A stretch of 64,000 bases of DNA from Kineosporia sp. NBRC 101731 (GTDB taxonomy: Bacteria; Actinomycetota; Actinomycetes; Actinomycetales; Kineosporiaceae), in assembly GCF_030269305.1 (NCBI RefSeq), contig NZ_BSTC01000008.1, positions 248,001-312,000 of the forward strand. The letters run 5' to 3'. Positions 47,865 to 55,867 of the stretch are shown here, piece by piece. Position 1 is the stretch's first letter. Every line of letters begins with the position of its first letter. The notes beneath the pieces are model-generated. The model was not told the origin of the DNA. It saw only the letters and a list, made by a program, of their open reading frames with translations, and made no database searches. The position numbers and the translations under genes are program-made.

Positions 47865-48557
47865 TCAGCTCGAGGCGATCGCGCTTACCGCCCCGGCCGA
47901 TGCAGCGCCGAGGGCGATGGTGCGCAGTGCCGCTGTCACTGCGTCTCCCGCGGGGGAAGCGGCGCCTAGCTCGAGGATCCGATCGCGCAGGTCGCGCGCG
48001 GACAGTTCCGGCAGATCCCGGCCCAGCACTGTCTTGTGGACGCCGAGGCCGAGGAGGATCGACAGGATCGTCAGGTCCCGGTTGGTCACCGGGCCGCCGG
48101 TGAGCGCCTGACGTAGACGCGCGCGCAGAGCTTGTTCGGGAACTGGGTCGAGCGTCGGGTGCTTGGCGGGCACGAGACCACGGAGGCGGGCGTCGCGCAG
48201 GCCGAGAGTCCCCGCGTCGGCGAGTCGCTGACCGGCCGCCGCCTCCGGATTGAGTTTTCGGTCGCGGACCAGTTTGGCGAACTCGTCTCCGTCGCGCTGA
48301 ACGAGTTGGGCGAGCGCGGGGTCGAGGACGGGGTCGCCTAGTGGTGCGGGATCAGTCACGTGGATCCGGTGCCCCTTGGCCTCCTCGACCGTGATCCGGC
48401 CGGCGGCCACGAGGTCTGCGACCATGGCGGCGGTCATGCCGATCCCGCGCTGCGTTCCGAAGCCTTCGCGGACGCCGGCATCGGTGGTCAGCAGGAGGAA
48501 GAGCTCCTCGCAGATGAGCTGTGTCGGGCCATCGGTAGGGCCGTCGGTGGCGGTCAT
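47865..48557 (-). CDS. GPP34 (Golgi phosphoprotein 3-like) family protein
   Basis: 230-aa protein of the GPP34 family: N-terminal ICEELFLLLTTDAGVREG, then RGIGMTAAMVADLVAAGRITVE and a helical C-terminus ending SPAGDAVTAALRTIALGAASAG. Eukaryotic members bind phosphatidylinositol 4-phosphate; actinobacterial roles are unknown. GAGGTGACCC precedes ATG 48557, which overlaps the stop of a small upstream ORF (ATGA). Confidence 0.88.
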   Translation of the reverse strand: MTATDGPTDGPTQLICEELFLLLTTDAGVREGFGTQRGIGMTAAMVADLVAAGRITVEEAKGHRIHVTDPAPLGDPVLDPALAQLVQRDGDEFAKLVRDRKLNPEAAAGQRLADAGTLGLRDARLRGLVPAKHPTLDPVPEQALRARLRQALTGGPVTNRDLTILSILLGLGVHKTVLGRDLPELSARDLRDRILELGAASPAGDAVTAALRTIALGAASAGAVSAIASS

Positions 48558-48670
48558 CGGGTCACCTCTGCACGGGTGATGCCGCACGCCGGTCGCTGGG
48601 CCGGGACGAGGCCGACGACGGCGAAAGCGGCGACGAACGACGTCGCCGCAGGGCTTCTGGTGATGATCAT
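48554..48670 (-). CDS. small 38-aa ORF coupled to the GPP34 gene
   Basis: ATG 48670 is preceded by GAGGAG (10-nt spacing) and the 38-codon frame ends in TGA that overlaps the GPP34 start (ATGA). The peptide has a hydrophobic stretch SFVAAFAVVGLVPA and one Cys. It could be a small membrane peptide or a leader that couples translation to GPP34. No homologue is recognised. Confidence 0.4.
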   Translation of the reverse strand: MIITRSPAATSFVAAFAVVGLVPAQRPACGITRAEVTR

Positions 48671-48992
48671 TGGCAGGGTGCTCCTCGCTGTCCGCCCTCA
48701 GGGGCGTGGCCGTCGATCGACGTTCGACCGATGTCTGGACCAATCCTAGGAAATGGGGCAAGACCCACCAAGAACCAGGAAACGAAGGGTGTCCCTTCGT
48801 GCGGGTCAATCAGGCGTTGCGTGGGCTGCGCCCGGCCTCGATCAGCCGCGAAGACCGCGTCCAGCAGCCCGGCGTCGACCTGGACGCGGACTCCGGTGCC
48901 CCCGAGTTCGGCGCCGAGCGTCTACCCGGCCGCCGAAACTCGCAAGAATTCGTGGGCCATTCCTTGGCCCATGGTTTTGCTGCGCCGGGACC
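48671..48992. other. gene-poor stretch
   Basis: About 320 bp without a supportable gene. A minus-strand stretch reading VRVQVDAGLLDAVFAADRG looks faintly protein-like but has no start and is cut by stops. It may be decayed coding DNA or the GPP34 promoter region. Confidence 0.35.
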
Positions 48993-49685
48993 TCACCCGC
49001 GGGCGGGCACCTTCATCTTCACGTGTCCACAGTCTCCGGCCAAGAGCTTCGTCAGTGCGCGCTTCTCGGCGGTGTCGATACTCAGTTTCCACCGGTACTT
49101 GATCGCGACCCACTGTCGGGCATACGTGCAGCGACTCTTGGCCGGCAGCCACTCGGCGGGGTCCTGGTCAACCTTGTCCTGATTGACGCTGCGGGTGACC
49201 GGCTTGAGTGTCCAGGTGTAGCCGAGGTCGTTGGCGTAGCGGAGGCGCTTTTTCTTCTTCCACTTCGAGGCGCCGGACTTCCAGGCCTCACTGAGGGCGA
49301 CCACGTGGTCGATCTCCAGCTTCTGGGCATCGGTCCAGGTGCGGCCGTCATAGGGCGACGTCCACTTCCCGGTGAGCACGGCGCACCGGCTGGCGGAGTA
49401 GAAGGTGACCTTGACCTGGGAGTCCCGCTGCATGACCTCGGAGCGGGTGTCCTGGCAGTCCTTGTCCACGTCCAGCCAGTCCTTCCCGAACTTGTCCCGC
49501 TCGTAGCCGCCGCGGTGTTCGGCCCTCACCGTGAGTTTGCCCAGCAGCGCCTTGCCCGTGGTGGTGCGGGCGGCAGCGGTCGGCGATGTCTGTGCCTCGC
49601 TACGCGCCTGGGCCGGACCCGCGCCGATCGACGAAGACAGAAGGACGGCCGCCAGACCGAGGACGACGGAAACGGGGCGACGCAC
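48993..49685 (-). CDS. secreted HNH endonuclease family protein (DUF1524-like)
   Basis: 230-aa exported nuclease. Signal peptide RRPVSVVLGLAAVLLSSSIGAGPAQA with an AQA site. The nuclease core has LEIDHVVALSEAWKSGASKW (the HNH first His), ANDLGYTWTLKPVTRSVNQDKVDQDPAEWLP (Asn/Lys) and CTYARQWVAIKYRWKLSID. Probably degrades extracellular DNA for nutrients or competition. GTG 49685 has GGAAGG 7 nt upstream. Confidence 0.87.
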   Translation of the reverse strand: MRRPVSVVLGLAAVLLSSSIGAGPAQARSEAQTSPTAAARTTTGKALLGKLTVRAEHRGGYERDKFGKDWLDVDKDCQDTRSEVMQRDSQVKVTFYSASRCAVLTGKWTSPYDGRTWTDAQKLEIDHVVALSEAWKSGASKWKKKKRLRYANDLGYTWTLKPVTRSVNQDKVDQDPAEWLPAKSRCTYARQWVAIKYRWKLSIDTAEKRALTKLLAGDCGHVKMKVPARG

Positions 49686-49912
49686 GGAGAGACCTTCCGG
49701 GACGTTGAACGGCACCGGCTGGTGCACGCCTCATGATGACCGAGTCGGGGCCGCGCCGGAGTGCATTCCGGGGCACGAATCTATGGGCGACCGGAATCTT
49801 GTCGAAGGTGTCAGACCGACTGTCGCATCAAGCTGGGCCGACGGGGTGGAGGATGCCCGTGCACGAGACTGCTGCGCGCCTCAGGGAGCGAACGTCGTGG
49901 TAGCCATGTCTG

Positions 49913-50422
49913 GTGGCGATCGTTCAGCAACTCGCGCGGCCGACGATGGATCAGCTTGGTCGCTGTCGGGAGTCCGTGGAGGAACTGCATCGGCTCTGTT
50001 CCTTCGAGATGCTTCCGGCAGGTGATCATTTGGACCTGGATTGGGCCCCTGACCCGCTCATGCGTCTTGGACGGCTGACGTCGATCACGGCGGCGGCCGA
50101 AGCCGCGATCAGCAAAGCGCTGTCGGACAGCATCGAAGTCAATCCTGCTTACCGGGAGCATCAAGACACCATCTGGGGCCACCCCGTCACCTACCTCGAG
50201 CAAGATGACGTGGCCGAGGTCGCCTCTGGACTGGCTGCGATCGATGCGCCTGCGGTCATTGGTGGATTGCCCCGCTGGAATCGACGAATCAACTCGCGAT
50301 TGTTCGACGGTCAGAAGGCGTCCGACCCCAAGCACTATCTCCTACAGCACCTGGCCGCGCTTCGAACGTTCTACTCAGAGGCAGCGCAAGCGGGTCGTGC
50401 TGTCGTGCTCTGGTGGGACTGA
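49913..50422 (+). CDS. DUF1877 (YfbM-like) family protein
   Basis: 169-aa soluble protein. The pattern HLDLDWAPDPLMRL in the middle, GHPVTYLEQDDVAEVASGLAAID, and C-terminal YLLQHLAALRTFYSEAAQAGRAVVLWWD match the layout of YfbM-type proteins of unknown function. GTG start at 49913 is the first in the frame; the RBS is weak, so the start is uncertain. Confidence 0.65.
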   Translation: MAIVQQLARPTMDQLGRCRESVEELHRLCSFEMLPAGDHLDLDWAPDPLMRLGRLTSITAAAEAAISKALSDSIEVNPAYREHQDTIWGHPVTYLEQDDVAEVASGLAAIDAPAVIGGLPRWNRRINSRLFDGQKASDPKHYLLQHLAALRTFYSEAAQAGRAVVLWWD

Positions 50423-50551
50423 CCGGCGTCACCCCGGCCGGAAGGCCCCTGTGTCATAGGCGCCTGACCTGCACGGCTGCTCCAGGAAGGTGTCCCTTCT
50501 GAGGCACACCCGGGACACAGTCAGCCACGCAACTCTGGTTTTTGACAGCAT

Positions 50552-50568
50552 CCGGTGGCATCCACCGG
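50552..50568 (-). terminator. hairpin downstream of tRNA-Arg
   Basis: CCGGTGG / CCACCGG (7 bp, 3-nt loop) about 60 bp after the 3' end of the minus-strand tRNA. No T-run. Confidence 0.4.
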
Positions 50569-50627
50569 TAATTGGAGTGAAGAGGTAAAAGAACTGGTCA
50601 GGGCCTGAATAAGGCGTCTGACCGGGG

Positions 50628-50700
50628 TGCCCCCGAGAGGATTCGAACCTCCGACACACGGTTTAGGAAACCGATGCTCTATCCCCTGAGCTACGAGGGC
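50628..50700 (-). tRNA. tRNA-Arg (anticodon CCT)
   Basis: 73-nt cloverleaf on the minus strand: acceptor GCCCTCG/CGGGGGC, D-arm GCTC..GAGC, anticodon loop TTCCTAA (CCT), T-arm GGAGG-TTCGAAT-CCTCT, discriminator A. CCA is not encoded. One T-T mismatch closes the anticodon stem. Confidence 0.95.
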
Positions 50701-50839
50701 GTGAGTCGTCCGAGGACGACCCGCAGACCATAGGCTATCGCAGGACCGGCTCGGGGCGAGAGCATGTCCGGCGAGGCAGCGAAGGTCACACCGCCTGCGG
50801 CTGGGAGCACGGGGGCCGCGACCCCCCCAGATCTACGGG

Positions 50840-50884
50840 ATCGTGTGCGTTCGCAGCGCCATGGGCGCAACGAACGCACACGAT
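50840..50884. repeat. palindromic repeat family B, copy 2
   Basis: 21-bp inverted repeat (ATCGTGTGCGTTCG.. / ..CGAACGCACACGAT) with two mismatches near the loop. It is related to the element at 8739-8783, and the differences are compensatory on both arms (ATT/AAT to ATC/GAT; CATTCG/CGAATG to CGTTCG/CGAACG). Confidence 0.85.
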
Positions 50885-50965
50885 GACCATCGGACGCGGG
50901 CCCGGACCGGCCAGACCGGGCTCCGTAATCCGGTTGCCGCTCCTGCCCGGGCACTGAAATAGTGA

Positions 50966-51067
50966 GTGCAGCACGAAGCGCAGGCGAGGGTTACTTCTGG
51001 CTCTCTGGGTTCGATTCCTGGCGGTGGCTCCGGCCACTGTGTACCCTCGCCGACCCGGATCTCGTGC
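50966..51067 (+). ncRNA. putative Y RNA 1 (Ro60-associated, T-arm-bearing)
   Basis: Terminal helix GCACGA (50971-50976) with TCGTGC (51062-51067). An internal loop AGCGCA / GACCCGGATC follows, then a helix GGCGAGGGT (50983-50991) with ACCCTCGCC (51043-51051). Inside is a tRNA T-arm-like hairpin around GGGTTCGATTCC (51007-51018) and a CGGTGGC-TCCG-GCCACTG hairpin. The internal loop is shared with the RNA at 51068, while the helices differ by compensatory changes. A weak promoter (TTGCCG at 50934, 17 bp, AAATAG) would start the RNA near 50966. Strand inferred from the tRNA-like arm. Confidence 0.7.
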
Positions 51068-51222
51068 CCACAACTGAATTCCGAAGCGTAGACGCGGGTT
51101 ACTTCGACTCCTAATCGGCGGGTTGCGGGTTCAAGTCCCGTCGCCGGAACTCGATCCGGCGTAGCTCAATTGGCAGAGCAGCATGTTCCTTCGTCGCCTT
51201 GGATCTCGGAATTCAGCAGTGG
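51068..51222 (+). ncRNA. putative Y RNA 2 (YrlA-like) with circularly permuted tRNA module
   Basis: Terminal helices: CCAC (51068) with GTGG (51219), then CTGAATTCCGA (51074-51084) with TCGGAATTCAG (51206-51216). Internal loop AGCGTA / GCCTTGGATC, then GACG/CGTC. The distal part is a tRNA in permuted order. It comprises an anticodon-like arm (51103-51118, loop CTCCTAA), T-arm GCGGG-TTCAAGT-CCCGT (51125-51141), and 3' acceptor CGCCGGA (51142-51148). A 6-nt loop leads to 5' acceptor TCCGGCG (51155-51161), then TA and D-arm GCTC..GAGC (51164-51179). The two acceptor strands pair perfectly. This is the architecture described for YrlA RNAs bound by bacterial Ro60. Confidence 0.8.
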
Positions 51223-51260
51223 TCGGGAAGGGTCAGTACTGGTCGGGAAAGGGTCAGTAC
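51220..51260. repeat. 20-21 bp tandem duplication at the synthetase 3' end
   Basis: Two consecutive copies of TGGTCGGGAA(A)GGGTCAGTAC. The second copy contains the stop codon of the minus-strand synthetase gene; the first abuts the Y RNA 2 end. Confidence 0.8.
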
Positions 51261-53863
51261 TGGTCCGGCCAGGCCTTGCTGGGGCGGATCAGGTGCGGTC
51301 GGCTGCCCTCCCGGGGTCGCCGCGGCGTGCGCGACCGCCGTTGCTGAGCCGGTTCCAGCTGGCTCCAGATCACCTCGGCGGTCTTGCGGGCGTACGGGTC
51401 GCGCAGGATGGACATGTGGTCGCCGGGTACGTGGGTGAGGCGCCAGGTGCCGGTCAGGTACGGGGTCCAGGAGCGGCGCACGGCCTTCTTCTCGCTGTCC
51501 GCCGCCACGATCACCAGGGTCTCGCCGTCGTAAGGCTTTCCCCGGTAGCGCAGGTGCAGGAAATTACTCTGCCGCCAGAAGCGCCAGTACTGGTCGTCGG
51601 TGGCGCCGCGCAGGCCGGTGGTGGCCACGCCGATGGCCGCGCGCAGCTTCTCCACGGCTGAACCCTCCAGCGGGACGTGGGATTTCCCGTCCGGCGGGAA
51701 CGAGTCGATGACGACCAGGAGAGCTACCTCCTGACCAGCCTCCCGGAGCCGGCGGGCCACCTCGAGTGAGAGCACGCCACCGAACGAGTGTCCACCGATG
51801 AAGTACGGGCCGGCCGGCTGCACCGCGCGCAGGGTCTTGATGTGGCGCCGGGCCGCGGATTCCACGCTCCAGTCGGGAAGGCCCCGGGCCTCCAGGCCGT
51901 GCGCCTGGAGGGCGAACACCGGCTGGTCGTCCGGGAGATGGCGGACGAGCGGCACCAGGGTGACGCCGAGCCCGCCGCCACCGGTGAAGAGGAACAAGGG
52001 TGGACGAGATCCGTTGGCCCGCAAGGGGACGAGGGTCTGGTGGGCGGCGTCGGTCGTGCGCACGACGCGCTCGGCGAACTGCCGCAGTGTGGGCGCCTGC
52101 ACCAGCACGGTGGTCTGGGCGTCGCTCGCCGGCACCCCGAGCTCCGAGGTCATCCGGCTCATCAGGCTCTCGGCGGCCAGGGAGTCACCGCCGAGCTCGA
52201 AGAAGTCGTCTTCCAGGCCGACCTCGGGCAGCGTCAGCACACTGCACCACAGCGCCCGCACGACCTCTTCCCATTCGCTCAGGTTCTCGGTGCCCCGGCC
52301 GGCTGTGACCACGGGCGGTTCGGGCAGCGCGGCGCGGTCCAGCTTGCCGCGGTCGGTGCGGGGCAGGGCCTCCAGGAAGACGATGGCCTCGGGCACCATC
52401 CACGAGGGCAGCACCCCGGCCAGGTACTGCCGGGCCACGGCCGCGCTGGGGCGGTCGGCGCTGGTCACGATGTAGGAGATGAGGCGTTTGCCCTCGTTCT
52501 CCCCACCCTTGGACGCGCCGATGGTGATCGACTCGCGGACCTCGGGCAGGGCCGACAGCGCGGCGTCCACGTCACCGGGCTCGACCAGGTAACCGCGGAT
52601 CTTCACGCTGTGGTCGCGCCGCCCGAGCAGGCGCAGCGCTCCGTCCGGGCCGATCGTGCCGACGTCGTTGCTGCGGAACGTGCGGGCCCCATCACCGGCC
52701 GGGGTGAACGCCTGGCTGGCCTTTTCGTCACCCAGGTACTCCAGTGCCAGGTTGAGTCCGGTCAGGGTGACCGTGCCGGAACCGCCGGGAGGCACCGGGG
52801 TGCCCTCCTCGTCCACAATTCCGATCTCGATGTCCGGCATCGGCATCCCGACGGGCAGTGCGCCGGTCAGCACCGGATGCGTAGGAGCGACCGGATAGTC
52901 GGTGCAGTAACCAGTTTCGGACGAACCGAACCGGTTGCGCAGCTCGCAGGTATCGGGCAGCAGGGCCCGGGCGGCCTCGAGATCGGGCCCGTAGGCGGCC
53001 TCACCGGCGAACGTCACCGACCGCAGTCCGCCGAGCAGTTCCGGGTCCGGCCCGCTGTTCACCAGGTTCCGCAGGATCGCCGGGCTGGCCTGCATGATCG
53101 TCACGTGGTTCTGGTGGATCCAGGCCGGCAGGTCGCGGATGCCACGGCCCCGGATGTCGTACATCGCCGTGGTGGTGCCGACCAGAACGCCTGCGACGGC
53201 AGCCATCAGCCCGGCGTAGAACGCCATCGGCAGGGCATTCGCGACCACGTCGTCGGCGTCGTAACAGTCGGTCGCCCGGGCGACCGCCCAGGCCTCCCGC
53301 ACGAGCATCCGGTCGTCGTGCACCACTACTTGGGGACGCCCGGTGGAACCGGAGGTGAGGGCGTAGACGACGCGGTCGGTGGGTGCCGGGGCCAGCGTCC
53401 AGAGCTCCTCCAGATCGGCCTCGGTTCCTGGGTTCTCGCCGGAGGTGTCGACGATGACCCGGCCTACCAGCCCGGCCGCGGTCTCGGCGTTGGCCGGGTC
53501 GGTGAGACAGATCCGGGCGTCGACCCGTTCCACGAACGCGCGCAGCCGGGCCGGGGGAGTGCGCGGGTCGAGCACCAGGATCGGGCGGCCGGACGTGAGC
53601 CCGGCCCACAGTCCCGCGACAGCGGCCGCGCCGTGCGCGTACAACAGTGCCACGGGCTGTTGCGGCGGGGTTCCGACCACGGCGGCCGCCACCTGGTGCC
53701 GGAGGGCGGCGGTGCGCCGGGCGAATTGGCCGTAGGTGAGGCTCAGGTCGTCGTCGTGCACGGCCACCTCGTCGGGCAGCGCGGTGACCACCTGCCGCAA
53801 CCGGGCCACGCTGCCCGCCTCGATGTCCCGGTATCTCAGCGGTTCGACCGTCCGCGTGGTCAT
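51254..53863 (-). CDS. stand-alone NRPS-like A-PCP-TE synthetase
   Basis: 869-aa single-module synthetase without a condensation domain. Adenylation domain (~15-500): A3 YALTSGSTGRPQ, A5 NRFGSSETGYCTDYP, A7 RSNDVGTIGPDGALRLLGRRDHSVKIRGYLVEPGDVD, A10 PRTDRGKLDR with the catalytic Lys. Carrier protein (~535-600) with LGGDSLAAESLMSR. Type I thioesterase (~620-840) with GGHSFGG and a late PGDHMSIL His. The A4 region reads FYAG, not the FDxS of amino-acid-activating domains, so the substrate may be a keto or aryl acid. A-T-TE enzymes of that kind make quinones or furanones. No other biosynthetic genes lie beside it. Confidence 0.88.
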   Translation of the reverse strand: MTTRTVEPLRYRDIEAGSVARLRQVVTALPDEVAVHDDDLSLTYGQFARRTAALRHQVAAAVVGTPPQQPVALLYAHGAAAVAGLWAGLTSGRPILVLDPRTPPARLRAFVERVDARICLTDPANAETAAGLVGRVIVDTSGENPGTEADLEELWTLAPAPTDRVVYALTSGSTGRPQVVVHDDRMLVREAWAVARATDCYDADDVVANALPMAFYAGLMAAVAGVLVGTTTAMYDIRGRGIRDLPAWIHQNHVTIMQASPAILRNLVNSGPDPELLGGLRSVTFAGEAAYGPDLEAARALLPDTCELRNRFGSSETGYCTDYPVAPTHPVLTGALPVGMPMPDIEIGIVDEEGTPVPPGGSGTVTLTGLNLALEYLGDEKASQAFTPAGDGARTFRSNDVGTIGPDGALRLLGRRDHSVKIRGYLVEPGDVDAALSALPEVRESITIGASKGGENEGKRLISYIVTSADRPSAAVARQYLAGVLPSWMVPEAIVFLEALPRTDRGKLDRAALPEPPVVTAGRGTENLSEWEEVVRALWCSVLTLPEVGLEDDFFELGGDSLAAESLMSRMTSELGVPASDAQTTVLVQAPTLRQFAERVVRTTDAAHQTLVPLRANGSRPPLFLFTGGGGLGVTLVPLVRHLPDDQPVFALQAHGLEARGLPDWSVESAARRHIKTLRAVQPAGPYFIGGHSFGGVLSLEVARRLREAGQEVALLVVIDSFPPDGKSHVPLEGSAVEKLRAAIGVATTGLRGATDDQYWRFWRQSNFLHLRYRGKPYDGETLVIVAADSEKKAVRRSWTPYLTGTWRLTHVPGDHMSILRDPYARKTAEVIWSQLEPAQQRRSRTPRRPREGSRPHLIRPSKAWPDQY

Positions 53864-54178
53864 CTCAGCCCTTCCTAGGCCCACACCACGCAGAACGTGC
53901 GTGAAAGTTCTTATCCGTTGAGCCCCATGGTAGGCGCGGGACTTGGGCGGAATCTGGGAACAGGTGAAAACACCTGCCGCGTGGGCGGTCGTCATGCGCC
54001 AATGGTCCGTTGGGTGCGGATCGCATGTCCGTCGGACGGACCAACCTCTGGGGGAAGTCACAGCCGCCGCGCGACGGGATTCATAAATCAGTTGTTCTCC
54101 CCGGCGTCGTTTTGGGACGGTACTGGCGCGCGAGGTCCGGATGATCCGGACGCGCCCACGTGATGTAGAGGGACGATC
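53864..54178. promoter_or_regulatory. divergent control region of the synthetase and TROVE genes
   Basis: 315-bp gap. It holds GTCCGTC-G-GACGGAC (54027-54041), whose right half can also pair with TGGTCCGT at 54003-54010, and GTCCGGAT-G-ATCCGGAC (54135-54151) centred 36 bp before the TROVE start. Both are perfect odd-length palindromes and candidate operators. No gene is seen. Confidence 0.45.
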
Positions 54179-55759
54179 ATGGGAAAGTTCTCGATCAGGA
54201 GTGCCGGCCGGGCCGCAGTGGCCTCGCCGGTGAAGAGTGACGGCCGCCGCGGCGCCACGCACGAGGGTGGGCGGGGGTACGGGCGCGACGCCAAGTCGGA
54301 GCTCTATCTGCTGGCCGTCACCAACATGGTCTCCGAGAACACTTTCTACGAGGCCGCTTCGGATCGGGACCAGCGTTTCCGCGCCCTGGTCCACGCCGTC
54401 ACCCTCGAAGATCCCAGCTGGATAGCGCGTTTCGTGCCCTACCTGCGGGACGGGATGAACCTGCGCTCGGCGTCGGTGGTGATGGCGGCCGAGTACGCGC
54501 TGGCCCTGCGGGGGGCCCCGGAATCGACCCGGGCCCAGGCACCTTCGGTGCGAACGGTGATCGGTGCGGCGCTGCGGCGAACGGACGAGCCGGGCGAGTT
54601 CATCGGGTACTGGAAGTTGCGTACGGGTAAGGTGACGCTGCCCGGCGGTGTGCAGCGAGGCGTGGGTGATGCTGTCGCACGGCTTTTCTCGGAGTACGGC
54701 GCGCTCAAGTACGACGGGCGCAGCCACGGTGTGCGGCTCGGCGACGTCATCGAGCTGACCCATCCGCGGGCGGGCAGTGCGGCGCAGGGTGACCTGTACA
54801 CGTACCTGCTCGACCGGCGTCATCACCCCGACGAGGTCCGCGCCGGCCTCGGACGGCTACCGATGATCACGGCGAACCGCGCGCTCGACGAGATGCCGCA
54901 GGAGCAGCGTGCGGCGTTCCTGCGGGAGCCGGGTGCGCCCGCGCGGCTCACGGAGGCGGGCTTCACCTGGGAAGAGCTGTCCGGCTGGCTGAACGGGCCG
55001 ATGGACGCGGCGGCCTGGGGCGCGGTGCTGCCGTCGATGGGCTTCATGGCCCGGTTGCGGAACCTGCGGAACTTCGACAAGGCAGGACTGACCGACGCCG
55101 CAGTGGCCCCGGTCATCGCCATGCTCAGCGATCCGGTGAAGGTGGCGCGTTCCCGGCAGTTCCCCTTCCGGTTCCTGGCCGCGTACCGGGCCGCACCGTC
55201 GCTGCGGTGGGCCTACCCGCTGGAGCAGGCGGTGAACCACAGCCTGGCCGCCGTGCCGTCCCTGCCGGGGCGCACGCTGATCCTCATCGACCGGTCCGGC
55301 TCGATGTGGGCGCCGCTGTCGGCCCGCTCCGACCTGAACCGGGCCGACGCCGCCGCGATCTTCGGCACGGCCCTGGCGGCCCGGGCACAGGATGCGACGC
55401 TCGTGCAGTTCGGCACGACCAGCCAGGTCGTGGCCCGGAAGAAGGGGGAGTCGGTGATGAAGGTGCTCGACCGGTTCGGTGACCTGGGTGGCACCAACAC
55501 CGCCAGTGCCCTGCGGGAGCGCTACGCCCAGCACGACCGGGTCGTCATCGTGACCGACGAGCAGGTGAGCCAGGGCCAGAACGTCGACGCGGCCGTTCCG
55601 CCCCAGGTTCCGCTCTACACCTGGAACCTGGCCGGTTACCAGGCGGGACACACCCCGTCGGGCCACGCGAACCGCCACACCTTCGGCGGGCTGACCGACG
55701 CCGCTTTCCGGATGATTCCCCTGATCGAGGCGGGAAAGTCCGCGGACTGGCCGTTCTGA
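54179..55759 (+). CDS. rsr: TROVE-domain protein, bacterial Ro60 (Rsr)
   Basis: 526-aa Ro60 orthologue. TROVE ring (~20-330: GRDAKSELYLLAVTNMVSENTFYEAASDRDQRFRALV; RFVPYLRDGMNLRSASVVMAAEYA; FIGYWKLRTGKVTLPGGVQRGVGDA; YDGRSHGVRLGDVIELTHP; LRNLRNFDKAG). The C-terminal vWA domain has MIDAS residues D371-x-S-x-S in LILIDRSGSMW and VIVTDEQ. Ro60 binds Y RNAs and misfolded RNA, and in Deinococcus works with PNPase after stress. ATG 54179 follows AGAGGGA. Two Y-like RNAs lie ~3 kb upstream on the same strand. Confidence 0.93.
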   Translation: MGKFSIRSAGRAAVASPVKSDGRRGATHEGGRGYGRDAKSELYLLAVTNMVSENTFYEAASDRDQRFRALVHAVTLEDPSWIARFVPYLRDGMNLRSASVVMAAEYALALRGAPESTRAQAPSVRTVIGAALRRTDEPGEFIGYWKLRTGKVTLPGGVQRGVGDAVARLFSEYGALKYDGRSHGVRLGDVIELTHPRAGSAAQGDLYTYLLDRRHHPDEVRAGLGRLPMITANRALDEMPQEQRAAFLREPGAPARLTEAGFTWEELSGWLNGPMDAAAWGAVLPSMGFMARLRNLRNFDKAGLTDAAVAPVIAMLSDPVKVARSRQFPFRFLAAYRAAPSLRWAYPLEQAVNHSLAAVPSLPGRTLILIDRSGSMWAPLSARSDLNRADAAAIFGTALAARAQDATLVQFGTTSQVVARKKGESVMKVLDRFGDLGGTNTASALRERYAQHDRVVIVTDEQVSQGQNVDAAVPPQVPLYTWNLAGYQAGHTPSGHANRHTFGGLTDAAFRMIPLIEAGKSADWPF

Positions 55760-55760
55760 C

Positions 55761-55799
55761 GCGTACCGGGTGGGGGTCGGTGATCCCCACCCGGCACGC
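55761..55799 (+). terminator. terminator after the TROVE gene
   Basis: Stem CCGGGTGGGG / CCCCACCCGG (55766-55775 / 55785-55794) extended by GCGT/ACGC, one base after the stop codon. Confidence 0.85.
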
Positions 55800-55867
55800 C
55801 CCTGGTCCCTCGACGTCGTGACCTACGACCGTGGCCTGCCCGGAACACACCTCACTACCGTGATGCC

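Noticed and set aside
50985-51180. Ordinary tRNA genes or tRNA pseudogenes
   Set aside because: T-arm and acceptor 3' strand precede the acceptor 5' strand and D-arm, and long outer helices enclose them; a permuted Y RNA module explains it better than a broken tRNA.
50628-51260. Integration site at tRNA-Arg
   Set aside because: No integrase, no duplicated tRNA 3' end as direct repeat, and flanking genes have normal composition.
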